Source of the DNA: Bacteroidota bacterium
GTDB taxonomy: Bacteria > Bacteroidota > Bacteroidia > Bacteroidales > JAAUTT01
Reading direction: 5' to 3'
Assembly (NCBI GenBank): GCA_023429135.1
Contig: JAEYWD010000048.1
Span: 1 to 57,056, forward strand
DNA: 57,056 bases
Shown here: in pieces, positions 17,079-25,935 of the stretch
How the letters are laid out: the number at the start of each line of letters is the position of its first letter
Numbering within the stretch: position 1 is the stretch's first letter
Notes under the pieces: generated by a model
What the model was told of the DNA's origin: nothing
The model's database searches: none
What the model saw: the letters and a program-made list of their open reading frames with translations, nothing else
Program-made: the position numbers and the translations under genes

Positions 17079-18158
17079 TCACATACTCTCGGATGCCTTG
17101 ATAAATGCAGCAGAATGTAAATAACGATCGATAACTCTTGGCACTGCCAGCTCATGAATCTGAGGTATTTCTTTTTTTATCCAGTTGACAGGAACCGAAG
17201 AATCAGATGTTTCTGTTTGCAGATAAATAAAGGTTACATAAAGCTTTTGATGAGTAAGAATATGTTTAACTACAGGCGAAATGCTAATAATTTTAGTCAT
17301 GGTAGTTTTTATATCCAACCGGCTATGAATTCTTTCCTGTAAATCCTGCACGGTAATTGCTTCTTCAGTTTCAATCAAAGGGAACTCGTATAATCCTTCC
17401 CAAATATCTCCAGGGCCACGTCTCCGGAAATATATTTGCTGGTTCGAATTAATTACCAGGTAGTAAAAAAAGCGATTCCTGATTTTAAGTTTCTGGCTCT
17501 TTGTTGGTATCTTCGATACGATTTTATATTTCAGCGCCAGGCATTTGTTGTTCAAAACGCATGAATGGCAGTCGGGATTAACCGGAACACATTGCAAAGC
17601 CCCAAATTCCATTATTGCCTGGTTGTAAATTGCGGGTTTTTTCTTGTCCAGTAAATCACTTGCTATGGATTTAATATCTTTTAAAACAGAAGGTTTATCA
17701 ACAGCCTCTTCAATCCCAAACAGTCTTGCAATAACTCTTATCACATTACCATCGACAACTGCAACCGGTTGGTTAAAGGCAAGAGAAGCCACAGCGGCGG
17801 CAGTGTAGTCGCCAACACCTTTAAGTAAGAGCAAATCTTTAAAGCTCTTAGGGAATTCTCCTCCCAAATTCTCCATTATTTGTTTGGCTGCCATATGCAT
17901 GTTTCGCGCCCTGGAATAATAGCCTAACCCTTGCCAGAGCTTCAGGACTTGTTCCTGAGGTGCTTCCGCCAGGTCCTTTATTGATGGAAAAGTTTCAATA
18001 AAACGGATGTAATATGACAATCCCTGAACAACACGTGTTTGCTGGAGTATAATTTCGGAGACCCAAATATGATAAGGATCATGCGAATTACGCCATGGCA
18101 ATTCTCTTTTATTAATCATATACCACAATATCAATTCTTTACTTACGTTATTATCCAT
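17079..18158 (-). CDS. mutY: A/G-specific adenine glycosylase MutY
   Basis: A 359-residue base-excision repair enzyme that removes adenine opposite 8-oxoguanine. The N-terminal HhH-GPD domain has WVSEIILQQTRV (catalytic Glu), the helix-hairpin-helix LKGVGDYTAAAVASLA with VVDGNV (catalytic Asp), and the 4Fe-4S ligands in CVPVNPDCHSCVLNNKC. A C-terminal NUDIX-like domain (about 225-350) recognises oxoG. The length is typical. It is divergent from the HU gene. Confidence 0.96.
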   Translation of the reverse strand: MDNNVSKELILWYMINKRELPWRNSHDPYHIWVSEIILQQTRVVQGLSYYIRFIETFPSIKDLAEAPQEQVLKLWQGLGYYSRARNMHMAAKQIMENLGGEFPKSFKDLLLLKGVGDYTAAAVASLAFNQPVAVVDGNVIRVIARLFGIEEAVDKPSVLKDIKSIASDLLDKKKPAIYNQAIMEFGALQCVPVNPDCHSCVLNNKCLALKYKIVSKIPTKSQKLKIRNRFFYYLVINSNQQIYFRRRGPGDIWEGLYEFPLIETEEAITVQDLQERIHSRLDIKTTMTKIISISPVVKHILTHQKLYVTFIYLQTETSDSSVPVNWIKKEIPQIHELAVPRVIDRYLHSAAFIKASESM

Positions 18159-18233
18159 GGAGTAAAACCTAATGTTATAATTTTTAGCTACAAAAATATT
18201 GATCTACTATTTTATAAATCAATAGAAATCGTT

Positions 18234-18241
18234 TATATTTG
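18234..18241 (+). promoter_or_regulatory. Bacteroidota -7 promoter element upstream of the HU gene
   Basis: TATATTTG matches TAnnTTTG exactly and lies 52 bases before the HU start codon, in the HU/mutY divergent spacer. No clear -33 box was identified. Confidence 0.6.
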
Positions 18242-18293
18242 CAGCTCGGATTTTTAAAATTAGTTAAAATATTGATAATTAAAGCTTTTTACA

Positions 18294-18578
18294 ATGACAA
18301 AGGCAGACATCGTAAATGAAATTTCCAAAACTACGGGAATTGAAAAAATTACTGTTCAAAAAACAGTTGAAGCTTTTATGGAGAGTGTAAAAGACGCTCT
18401 TGTAAAAGATAAAAACGTATATTTAAGAGGCTTCGGTAGCTTTATAGTTAAGAGAAGAGCTCAAAAAACAGCCCGTAACATTTCCAAAAACACTACCATT
18501 ATTATTCCTGAACATTTTATACCTTCTTTCAAGCCAGCTAAATCGTTCGTGGGTAAGGTTAAAGTAAACGTAAAATAG
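18294..18578 (+). CDS. hup: HU-family DNA-binding protein
   Basis: A 94-residue nucleoid protein. It begins MTKADIVNEISKTTGI, has the dimer-core VYLRGFGSFIVKRRAQKTARN and the DNA-binding arm leading to FKPAKSFVGKVK. It bends and packages DNA. It lies upstream of a 30-residue ribosomal-type mini-protein and RNase G in an order recurrent in Bacteroidota. Confidence 0.96.
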   Translation: MTKADIVNEISKTTGIEKITVQKTVEAFMESVKDALVKDKNVYLRGFGSFIVKRRAQKTARNISKNTTIIIPEHFIPSFKPAKSFVGKVKVNVK

Positions 18579-18603
18579 GGTTGTAACTGAAAAATAGCAT
18601 ATT

Positions 18604-18696
18604 ATGCCAAGCGGAAAGAAAAGAAAAAGACATAAAATGTCAACTCATAAACGTAAAAAACGTTTGAGAAAAAACAGACACAAAAAGAAAAAATAG
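18604..18696 (+). CDS. 30-residue basic bS22/mS38 (AURKAIP1/COX24)-like ribosomal protein
   Basis: A 30-codon ORF, about 70% Lys/Arg/His, that begins MPSGKKRKRHKMSTHKRKK. The pattern of basic residues around an internal KM and HKRKK matches the C-terminal segment shared by mitochondrial mS38 (AURKAIP1/COX24) and mycobacterial bS22, which bind the small ribosomal subunit. It lies 25 bases after HU and ahead of a strong hairpin, so HU and this gene probably share a transcript. Many gene callers miss it because of its length. Ribosomal association is inferred from family resemblance. Confidence 0.8.
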   Translation: MPSGKKRKRHKMSTHKRKKRLRKNRHKKKK

Positions 18697-18723
18697 CATT
18701 TAATATTCCTTTTTGTATCATTT

Positions 18724-18754
18724 AAACCTAAAGTTCCCGACGAACTTTAGGTTT
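18724..18754 (+). terminator. Strong hairpin after HU/mini-protein genes
   Basis: A perfect 13-bp stem (aaacctaaagttc / gaactttaggttt) with a five-base loop, preceded and followed by T-rich sequence. It separates the HU transcript from RNase G, whose start is 52 bases downstream. Confidence 0.8.
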
Positions 18755-18805
18755 ATTGTCTTTAAGAAGTACCCTTTTTACTGTGATTTGTAAAGTGACG
18801 GAGTT

Positions 18806-20356
18806 GTGAGCAACGAACTGGTAATTGATGTTACGGCCTCCGAGATTGTTATTGCTTTGCTCGAAAACAAACAACTCGTTGAGTTGAATAAAGAAAAAAG
18901 CAATCTGCAGTTCTCTGTAGGTGATATTTATTTGGGAAAAGTTAAAAAGCTGATGCCAGGTCTTAATGCTGCATTTATTGATGTAGGCTACGAAAAAGAT
19001 GCATTTCTGCATTATCTTGATTTAGGACCTCAATTTCAAACGCTTCAGAAATATCTGAAATCGGCTCTTACCAAAAAAGGTAAGCCCATTTCTGTTGAAC
19101 GATTTAAGAATGATCCGGATATTGATAAGAATGGTAAAATATCCGACGTGCTGGCCTCCGGACAGCAAATTCTGGTACAAATTGCCAAAGAACCAATCTC
19201 GACCAAAGGTCCCCGTTTAAGTTCCGAAATATCAATTGCCGGACGGAATCTTGTGCTGATTCCTTTCTCCGACAAAGTTTCTGTATCTCAAAAAATTAAA
19301 AACAGCGACGAGAAATCGCGGTTGAAAAAAACTATCAATGCCATTAAACCTAAAGGTTATGGCGTAATTGTCCGTACTGTTGCCGAGGGGCGAAAGGTTA
19401 TAGAACTTGAGGCTGAGTTGAAAGGACTTGTTGAAAAGTGGGAGAATGCTTTCGAAAATGTGAAAGGCGCTGTGCCTCCCAAAATCTTTATCAGTGAATT
19501 AAATCGTACATCTGCAATTCTTCGCGATATGCTGAATGGAACCTTCAGCAATATCCATATTAACAACGAGAGCCTTTATACCGAGGTGCGCGATTATATT
19601 GCCACCATTGCTCCTGATAAAGCTAAAATTGTTAAACATTACAACGGCAATACACCCATTTTCGAAAAGTTTGGAATCGATAAGCAAATCAAAACCCTTT
19701 TCGGAAAAACGGTATCATTTAAAAACGGAGCTTACCTGATTATTGATCACACCGAAGCGCTTCATGTGATAGATGTGAACAGTGGCAATCGCTCTAAAAA
19801 TATTACCGATCAGGAAACTAATGCTGTGGAGGTAAATACCTCGGCATGCCAGGAAATTGCCCGTCAGTTGCGCCTGCGCGATATGGGAGGAATAATCGTG
19901 GTCGATTTTATCGATATGCACGGTCAGGAACACAAGCAGCAGGTGTTCGAAAAAATGAAAGAATATATGGCCTCCGACAGGGCCAAACACAATATATTAC
20001 CGCTTAGTAAGTTCGGGTTAATGCAAATTACCCGGCAGCGTGTGCGGCCCGAACTCACCGTTCAAACATACGAAAAATGCCCCGTGTGTAAAGGATCCGG
20101 TGAAATAGCTCCCTCCATCGTTTTTGAAGACGAACTGTATAATAATATATCTTATCTGATTATCAACCAGGGCCTTCGATATATTACCCTGAAAGTGCAC
20201 CCTTACGTTGCATCTTATCTTAATAAAGGGTTATTTTCTAAAAGGTTGAAATGGATTTTTAAACTCAGAAGCTTTATAAAAATAGAATCAGTACCCTCCT
20301 ATACTTATTTGGAGTATCATTTCTATTACAGGGATGGCGAGGAGATACTTGAGTAA
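18806..20356 (+). CDS. rng: Ribonuclease E/G family protein (RNase G)
   Basis: A 516-residue endoribonuclease that matures rRNA and starts mRNA decay. It has an N-terminal S1 domain (about 35-125) with VGDIYLGKVKKLMPGLNAAF, the 5'-sensor and RNase H-like folds, the catalytic Mg-binding region HVIDVNSGNRSKNITDQ ... DMGGIIVVDFIDM, and the Zn-link CPVCKGSG that ties the dimer. The start is GTG (18806), giving SNELVIDVTASEIVIALLE, the normal N-terminus. There is no long scaffold tail as in RNase E. Confidence 0.95.
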   Translation: MSNELVIDVTASEIVIALLENKQLVELNKEKSNLQFSVGDIYLGKVKKLMPGLNAAFIDVGYEKDAFLHYLDLGPQFQTLQKYLKSALTKKGKPISVERFKNDPDIDKNGKISDVLASGQQILVQIAKEPISTKGPRLSSEISIAGRNLVLIPFSDKVSVSQKIKNSDEKSRLKKTINAIKPKGYGVIVRTVAEGRKVIELEAELKGLVEKWENAFENVKGAVPPKIFISELNRTSAILRDMLNGTFSNIHINNESLYTEVRDYIATIAPDKAKIVKHYNGNTPIFEKFGIDKQIKTLFGKTVSFKNGAYLIIDHTEALHVIDVNSGNRSKNITDQETNAVEVNTSACQEIARQLRLRDMGGIIVVDFIDMHGQEHKQQVFEKMKEYMASDRAKHNILPLSKFGLMQITRQRVRPELTVQTYEKCPVCKGSGEIAPSIVFEDELYNNISYLIINQGLRYITLKVHPYVASYLNKGLFSKRLKWIFKLRSFIKIESVPSYTYLEYHFYYRDGEEILE

Positions 20357-20500
20357 TATCAGGATTATATAAGCATATTTTATTTATGTTTGAAGGCTTG
20401 GGTATTGTATTCCAATGCCTGTTAAACTATTTTTGACTAATTCTGTTTTAACGGAGTCTGAATTATCATGAGTCTAAAATATCATAAGAATTGTTAGTAT

Positions 20501-20563
20501 GAAACCCACATGTTGCAGTAAACGCTAACGAGAATGAAAATAATTTTCAAACATGTGTGGTTC
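20501..20563 (+). promoter_or_regulatory. Inverted repeat in the leader of the DsbD gene
   Basis: Arms gaaacccacatgtt and aacatgtgtggttcc pair imperfectly over 12-13 bases around a 34-base loop, ending 33 bases before the DsbD start codon. It may be a leader hairpin or a protein-binding site. No further structure was recognised in the 240-base gap from 20357. Confidence 0.35.
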
Positions 20564-20596
20564 CATCTGACCTTAATAAATTAAAATTATTTACAG

Positions 20597-22531
20597 ATGA
20601 AACGTTTTTTTACTGTTTGCCTGCTGTTTGTTACAGTGTTACTTAGTGCTCAGGTAGAAAAGCCTGTTCACTGGAAATTCACCCTTGAACCTTTAAGTGG
20701 CAATGAATATAATCTGGTGTTCACCGCTACCATTGATGCTCCATGGCACATGTATGCAAACGATATTCCAGAGGGAGGACCAATTCCCACAACTTTTCAT
20801 TATTCAGATTCTTCAGCGTTTAAATTTGTCGGGAAAATTCAGGAAGGATCTAACAAGGAAGTGAAACACGATCCTAATTTTAATATGGATATTGGAATGT
20901 TTGCTGGAACTGCTGTGTTTAAACAGAAAATAGAAGTAAGTTCCAAGCCCCTTACTATTAAGGGTTATGTCGAATTTATGGCATGTAACGATAATACCTG
21001 TCTGGCACCTGAGGAAGTTGAGTTTTCCATCGATATAGCGCCTGCAACTCCGGCAAAAGAGGAAAAAAATAATGAATCCCTGTGGGTTTTGTTTTTTGGC
21101 AGCCTGCTGGCAGGGTTTGGAGGATTGTTAACCCCATGTGTTTACCCCATGATTCCTATGACCGTGTCTTTTTTTATGCGTGGACAGGAAAACAGGACAA
21201 AATCTATATTCAATGCATTGGTTTTCGGAATTTCAATTGTAGCTATTTATACTTCTCTAGGTGGTATTATTAGTTTAACAGGCTCCGGTAGCGATTTATT
21301 CCAATCTATAAGTACTCACTGGTTACCGAATACAATATTCTTTTTGTTGTTTTTGATTTTTGCAATTTCATTTTTTGGATTATTCGAACTTGTATTACCA
21401 ACCAGTTTTACCAATAAAATGGATCAAAGGGCTGATAAAGGTGGATTTCTTGCTCCATTTTTTATGGCTTTAACTCTGGTGCTTGTGTCTTTTTCCTGTA
21501 CTGGTCCAATTGTTAGTTCTTTATTGATAGAAGCTTCGAAAGGTGCGGTTATTAGGCCAACAGTCGGAATGTTTGCTTATTCCCTTGCATTTGCATTGCC
21601 ATTTACTTTATTTGCCATTTTCCCGGGATTAATGAAAAACCTTCCTAAGTCGGGCGGATGGCTTAATTCAGTTAAAATATTCTTTGCCTTTATTCTTTTA
21701 GCCTGGGGGATGAAGTTTCTTTCGAATATCGACCAGAGCTATCATTTGCAGATCTTTACCCGCGAAGTATACATCGGAATATGGATCGTTCTTTTTACGT
21801 TGCTTGGTTTCTATTTGCTCGGAAAAATTAAATTTGCCCACGATAGCGACTTGAAGCATGTTGGTGTGATGCGAATCTTCATCATTATCGGCGTGTTTTC
21901 ATTTGTGATGTATTTGGTTCCTGGATTATTCGGAGCTCAGCTTACCACCATTTCCGGATGGCTGCCTCCTAAAACAACCCAATCCTTCGATCTTACATTA
22001 ACAGCCCCAGCAGTGTTACCAGCTTCTGCCACAGTGTCAAGTGTTAACGACGAAACCTGCAGTACCCCCAAGTATGGCGATATACTGAAAATTCCTTACG
22101 GAATCCAGGGGTATTTCGATTATGAGCAAGCTCTCAACTGTGCTAAAAAGCAAAATAAACCTTTGTTAATTGACTTTAACGGACATTCGTGTACCAATTG
22201 TAAGTTAATGGAGAATAAAGTATGGCCCGATAAGCGAATTCTTGAGGCTCTGAAAACAAAATTTGTAGTTGTGTCGCTTTATATTGACGATCGGACTAAA
22301 CTTCCCGAAAACGAACAATTCAATACTCCCGAAGGGAAGAAAATCAATACCCTTGGTAAGAAAAATGCCAATCTTCAGTTAACAAAATTCAATTCAAACT
22401 CCCAGCCTTTTTATGTAATTCTGGATCATGAAGGTAATGCCCTCAATGGTTCGATGGGACTTACACTTGATGCTGATGAATTTCTGGGGTTTTTGAATGG
22501 AGGGGTTATGAAGTTTGGTGAGACAAATTAG
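20597..22531 (+). CDS. dsbD: DsbD-family thiol:disulfide interchange protein
   Basis: A 644-residue membrane reductase that passes electrons from cytoplasmic thioredoxin to envelope thiol proteins. It has a signal peptide (1-19) and a periplasmic alpha domain with the Cys pair in MACNDNTC. A central 8-helix domain carries redox cysteines in LLTPCVYPMIPM and VSFSCTGPIVS. A C-terminal thioredoxin-like gamma domain has HSCTNCK. All three modules and their cysteine pairs are present. It could supply reducing power to the thioredoxin lipoprotein at 7698-8177 (inference). Confidence 0.93.
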   Translation: MKRFFTVCLLFVTVLLSAQVEKPVHWKFTLEPLSGNEYNLVFTATIDAPWHMYANDIPEGGPIPTTFHYSDSSAFKFVGKIQEGSNKEVKHDPNFNMDIGMFAGTAVFKQKIEVSSKPLTIKGYVEFMACNDNTCLAPEEVEFSIDIAPATPAKEEKNNESLWVLFFGSLLAGFGGLLTPCVYPMIPMTVSFFMRGQENRTKSIFNALVFGISIVAIYTSLGGIISLTGSGSDLFQSISTHWLPNTIFFLLFLIFAISFFGLFELVLPTSFTNKMDQRADKGGFLAPFFMALTLVLVSFSCTGPIVSSLLIEASKGAVIRPTVGMFAYSLAFALPFTLFAIFPGLMKNLPKSGGWLNSVKIFFAFILLAWGMKFLSNIDQSYHLQIFTREVYIGIWIVLFTLLGFYLLGKIKFAHDSDLKHVGVMRIFIIIGVFSFVMYLVPGLFGAQLTTISGWLPPKTTQSFDLTLTAPAVLPASATVSSVNDETCSTPKYGDILKIPYGIQGYFDYEQALNCAKKQNKPLLIDFNGHSCTNCKLMENKVWPDKRILEALKTKFVVVSLYIDDRTKLPENEQFNTPEGKKINTLGKKNANLQLTKFNSNSQPFYVILDHEGNALNGSMGLTLDADEFLGFLNGGVMKFGETN

Positions 22532-22543
22532 CATTTTTGAATG

Positions 22544-22572
22544 AAAAAAACCGCCGGAATTTCTCCCGACGG
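22544..22572 (-). terminator. Terminator of the 217-residue outer-membrane protein gene
   Basis: A 7-bp stem with one mismatch (ccgccgg / ccgacgg) is followed on the minus strand by seven T residues. It is placed just after the stop at 22614. Confidence 0.7.
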
Positions 22573-22613
22573 CTTACAACCAGGTAACCTAACATTTTAA
22601 AATACTGATCTTC

Positions 22614-23267
22614 TTAGAATACTCCAAACTTAAATGTCATTCCAACCGTAAGGCCATTCATAGCATCTCTTGGTATGATACGGGTATTGTAATTGCCGTT
22701 GGTGTTATATTTTAAATCGATATTTGATGTTAAACGGTAAGTAGCACCAACTGCAAACCTGAAATGCCTCATTACATTAAATTCTACTTCCACTCCTGGT
22801 TCAAATATGAGAAAACCGCGGCCATGGGTGTAATCTTCGTCCCAATTATCCCAATTATTGTCGTAGCGGTTGATGTTGTAACCAATGCCACCACCACCAA
22901 TGGTCATAGGTAAGGCAATGTGTACCGGGAAACGGGGGAGGAGAATGGGTTCAATGTAAATACCGCCATAGCCTCCAACAATCATGGCATCTTCGCCTAC
23001 AACAGGATCGTAAACGGGTTGTGTAATAAAGCCCGAGCCAGTAAGCCCGAAAGAAATGCTGTGGCCAACAATAATCCCACCACGGCCACCGAACATAACA
23101 CCATCCCGATTGTCCATTTTGAAATATTTCATGCTAAGGGCTCCATAACCACCAACGTGATTTGAGTTGTTGAGGAGAGTTACCATTTGGTCATCGTCCT
23201 GGGCTTTTACAAAAGGGAGAGCCGCTAAAAGTAGCGCTGCTACCATATAAATTTTAATTGTTTTCAT
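22614..23267 (-). CDS. Outer-membrane beta-barrel-like protein
   Basis: A 217-residue exported protein. A signal peptide ends at about residue 22 (LPFVKAQ), then there are alternating Gly/aromatic strands typical of small outer-membrane beta-barrels, ending in VGMTFKFGVF with a terminal Phe. No enzyme motif is visible. It is the last gene downstream of the sigma-factor operon but is separated from DUF2807 by about 105 bases. Function unknown. Confidence 0.7.
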   Translation of the reverse strand: MKTIKIYMVAALLLAALPFVKAQDDDQMVTLLNNSNHVGGYGALSMKYFKMDNRDGVMFGGRGGIIVGHSISFGLTGSGFITQPVYDPVVGEDAMIVGGYGGIYIEPILLPRFPVHIALPMTIGGGGIGYNINRYDNNWDNWDEDYTHGRGFLIFEPGVEVEFNVMRHFRFAVGATYRLTSNIDLKYNTNGNYNTRIIPRDAMNGLTVGMTFKFGVF

Positions 23268-23372
23268 TTTTAAAATTTTAATGTTTTTTGAAAAGTTTAG
23301 AAAATATTTGGGCAGCAGGATTAAAATATCCTGTATTTAAAGATTGCAAACGTAAAATTTTCTTATAAAAGG

Positions 23373-24104
23373 CTATCGTTCTATTATGTCTCCGCTTCCG
23401 TCGATTCTTTTTACAACCGTAGTTGGACGGCCGTAATAATAAATTGTGCCGGAACCAGGAACACTGGCATTCAAGTAGTCAATTACAAATACATATGCAA
23501 CACCAGAGCCGGAAAGAACTATCTTACATTCTTCCGAATCCATGTCCTGAGCCTTTATTTTTCCAGATCCGCTTAAAAGCATATCGGAAAAGATCGTTTT
23601 CCCACTTAAATAAATCTGACCTGATCCTGAAAGTGTTGCTATTAAATCGTAAGTGTCGAGATTAATAACATCAATACTTCCCGAGCCACTATTTATTACC
23701 TCAAATTTTTTGTTGAAGACCCTGTCAACCTGGATGAAACCCGATCCAGCGTTTGTCACCCTGTTTATGTCGGGAGTTTTGATATAAACTTTTATTGGGC
23801 GGGTTCCTTCCAGACACCTGTTATTGGCATTGCGTATTTCAAGGGTGCTGGAACTTTTGTTCTCGGTGAGTACGTAAGGTAACAGATTGTTGTCTCCTTC
23901 AACAATAACTTCGTAAACATTGCTCTGTTCAATAAAAACATCGAAGTCGCCAAGCATTGTGACATTAATAAAATTGCTTACCGTACGCGTTTCGCTTTGT
24001 ATATTACCATTGCCTTCAATGCATGGCTCACCGCACGATGAAAATATTATCACCAGTGATATTATCGCTACCAGGTATATACTAATTCGGTTCAGGATTT
24101 TCAT
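23373..24104 (-). CDS. DUF2807 (GIN-domain) surface lipoprotein
   Basis: A lipoprotein of about 243 residues. The start MKILNRISIYL (24104) gives a signal peptide ending in a lipobox, FSSC; a longer frame begins at 24143 without leader character. The mature part is made of repeating beta-rungs with SGSG motifs (GSGFIQV, GSGSIDV, SGSGQIYL, SGSGKIKA), the pattern of the DUF2807 / putative auto-transporter adhesin head GIN domain. It is the fourth gene of a sigma / regulator / DUF4097-like / DUF2807 run, suggesting control by the sigma factor. Confidence 0.85.
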   Translation of the reverse strand: MKILNRISIYLVAIISLVIIFSSCGEPCIEGNGNIQSETRTVSNFINVTMLGDFDVFIEQSNVYEVIVEGDNNLLPYVLTENKSSSTLEIRNANNRCLEGTRPIKVYIKTPDINRVTNAGSGFIQVDRVFNKKFEVINSGSGSIDVINLDTYDLIATLSGSGQIYLSGKTIFSDMLLSGSGKIKAQDMDSEECKIVLSGSGVAYVFVIDYLNASVPGSGTIYYYGRPTTVVKRIDGSGDIIER

Positions 24105-24146
24105 GACAATTGTTTTTTTGTTGTTTTGAACTAAGTTATGCAAAAA

Positions 24147-25247
24147 CTATTTGAGATATAAATTTAAGTAACATTTTTTCGGAGCCATAATTTTAACTTT
24201 ACTGTTCTCGCTGCTTCCTACTTTGCCATACATAACCATTTGGCCGGTTTCGGAACTCAGTGATTTTTCTTCAGTTTTTTCAACTTCTTTCGGTAAACGT
24301 AAAAGTACATCCTTGTTATAAGTTATATCGAAATCGAAGCCGGAACCTCTTTCAAAGTACAGGTCGATATCGGTATACTCGCTCGTGATATTTACAAAGC
24401 TGAAATTCTTACTGAAATTATCTACGGCAATTTTACCAAATTTGCCCGAAAGACTCAGTTCTTCGGAAATATTTTGAGAGCGAATGTTGCTGAAATAACC
24501 ATCGCCAGTTATGCGTGTGGCATTATCGATGGTTATATCATCACGACGCGATTGTAGCTTAATCATATTCCCATTGTCCAGACGTATTTTAGACGATTTA
24601 GTTTCGAACGTGATATTTTGGGCATAACGGATGTTGAGGTCGGCATATTCGGCTGAGATTCTTCCTTTGTTGATATTATTGATAAAAGCATTACCGAAAC
24701 TATGGAAGAGAGTGAGATTGCCTTTCATGTCATTTGCTTTCAGGTCGCCGTTCGAGAGGTTGAGCTGAACATCGCCTGTGAGGTCGTCGGCGTAAATATC
24801 GCCATATTTGTTTGTAACCTTTACGGACTGGTTAGCCGGAACACGAACTGTATAATCAATTCTTACCTCGTTGCTACCGCTTACAATGGCTTCGGCAAAA
24901 TCCTTGATTTCGTCAATCATTTTTGATTGAGAATTTCCGAATATTGTTTTTACAACTACATACGAACTGGAGTTTGTAAAGTCGAAGTTGATGCTGTTGC
25001 GCAGCTTGGTGAGGCGTGTCTGTGAAGTGGAAGCTATGTAGAAGTCGATATCAATCCGCACCGAGTCGTTGTTCCAGGTGAGAAGCTGAACTTTACCGTA
25101 TTTGTTCGAAATTTCAACCGTAGTTTTTGGTGTCAGCGGGAATTGATGTACATAGGTTTTACTCTCCGAAAAGCTTTGAGAAAAGGCCTCGGTTATTGAA
25201 AAAAGCGTAATTGCTAATATGAAGAGCCATTTATAATAATTTCTCAT
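24147..25247 (-). CDS. DUF4097-like beta-solenoid exported protein
   Basis: A protein of about 366 residues with a signal peptide ITLFSITEAFSQ when started at MRNYYKWLF (25247); an in-frame start at 25325 would overlap the upstream gene and lacks a leader. The mature domain has regular short beta-strand repeats such as VKVTNKYGDIYADDL and VQLNLSNGDLKANDM, as in DUF4097 adhesin-like proteins. It sits between the anti-sigma-like gene and the DUF2807 gene, a common Bacteroidota arrangement. Confidence 0.8.
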   Translation of the reverse strand: MRNYYKWLFILAITLFSITEAFSQSFSESKTYVHQFPLTPKTTVEISNKYGKVQLLTWNNDSVRIDIDFYIASTSQTRLTKLRNSINFDFTNSSSYVVVKTIFGNSQSKMIDEIKDFAEAIVSGSNEVRIDYTVRVPANQSVKVTNKYGDIYADDLTGDVQLNLSNGDLKANDMKGNLTLFHSFGNAFINNINKGRISAEYADLNIRYAQNITFETKSSKIRLDNGNMIKLQSRRDDITIDNATRITGDGYFSNIRSQNISEELSLSGKFGKIAVDNFSKNFSFVNITSEYTDIDLYFERGSGFDFDITYNKDVLLRLPKEVEKTEEKSLSSETGQMVMYGKVGSSENSKVKIMAPKKCYLNLYLK

Positions 25248-25305
25248 GACATTGTTTTTTAAATTACAACGAATCTTTGTTAAAAACCCATCTACACAAT
25301 CATTT

Positions 25306-25935
25306 TCAGAGCACGTGCGATTCATTGTTCTTGTTTTTACTATTGTTTTTGGTTGCGCTGCTTCTCATTAATTCGGACTTGATATCTTCCAGGAGCTGAA
25401 GTTTCATCCGGTAATTCTGAATCATTGCACTTATTATTTCTTCCTGGGCCACATTGTCGCCCAAATCGTGCTTCAGGGTACGGTAAACACTGTCGAGCTC
25501 GGCCAGATCTTTTTTCATATCGGTAGCTACATCGGGGTATTTAACCAGGTACACTTTCAGTTCTTTCATAGTACTATTCACCTTTCGGTTATAGTATTTT
25601 TCGGTCTCGGTAAACTCAGGAATCATTTGATTTTTTTCTGGTTCGGGAGAAGCAACAGGCATTTCTTCAATTTCAGGCGCCTGAGCTAATTCAGGAGCAC
25701 TTGTATGAATGTTATGTTGTGTAATTGTTTGATTCTTATCGCCAATTTGCATTTGAGCCCAGAACGAGAATCCGAATACCAGAATCACAGCAGCAGCTTT
25801 CCAAAGAATGTGGCTCCGGCTTTTGCGTTCCGGTCCGAGCTTTGTTTCAATTTTATTCCATAAGGCTGCATTTGGTTCCAGGAAATCGAAATCGTCCCTG
25901 TGCTTCTTTACATAATCTTCTAATCTCTCACTCAT
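25306..25935 (-). CDS. Membrane-anchored anti-sigma-like protein
   Basis: A protein of about 209 residues starting at MSERLEDYVKKHRDDFD (25935), which overlaps the sigma-factor stop by eight bases. It has a cytoplasmic N-terminal segment, one transmembrane helix (about 44-60, WKAAAVILVFGFSFWA), a Pro/Glu-rich stretch and a C-terminal coiled coil. No zinc-binding anti-sigma HXXXCXXC motif is present. Position and topology suggest that it restrains or tunes the upstream ECF sigma factor (inference). Confidence 0.75.
   Translation of the reverse strand: MSERLEDYVKKHRDDFDFLEPNAALWNKIETKLGPERKSRSHILWKAAAVILVFGFSFWAQMQIGDKNQTITQHNIHTSAPELAQAPEIEEMPVASPEPEKNQMIPEFTETEKYYNRKVNSTMKELKVYLVKYPDVATDMKKDLAELDSVYRTLKHDLGDNVAQEEIISAMIQNYRMKLQLLEDIKSELMRSSATKNNSKNKNNESHVL

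Noticed and set aside
20357..20596. tRNA or riboswitch in the spacer before the DsbD gene
   Set aside because: No cloverleaf, no conserved tRNA box sequences and no known riboswitch core were recognised; only an imperfect hairpin is visible.
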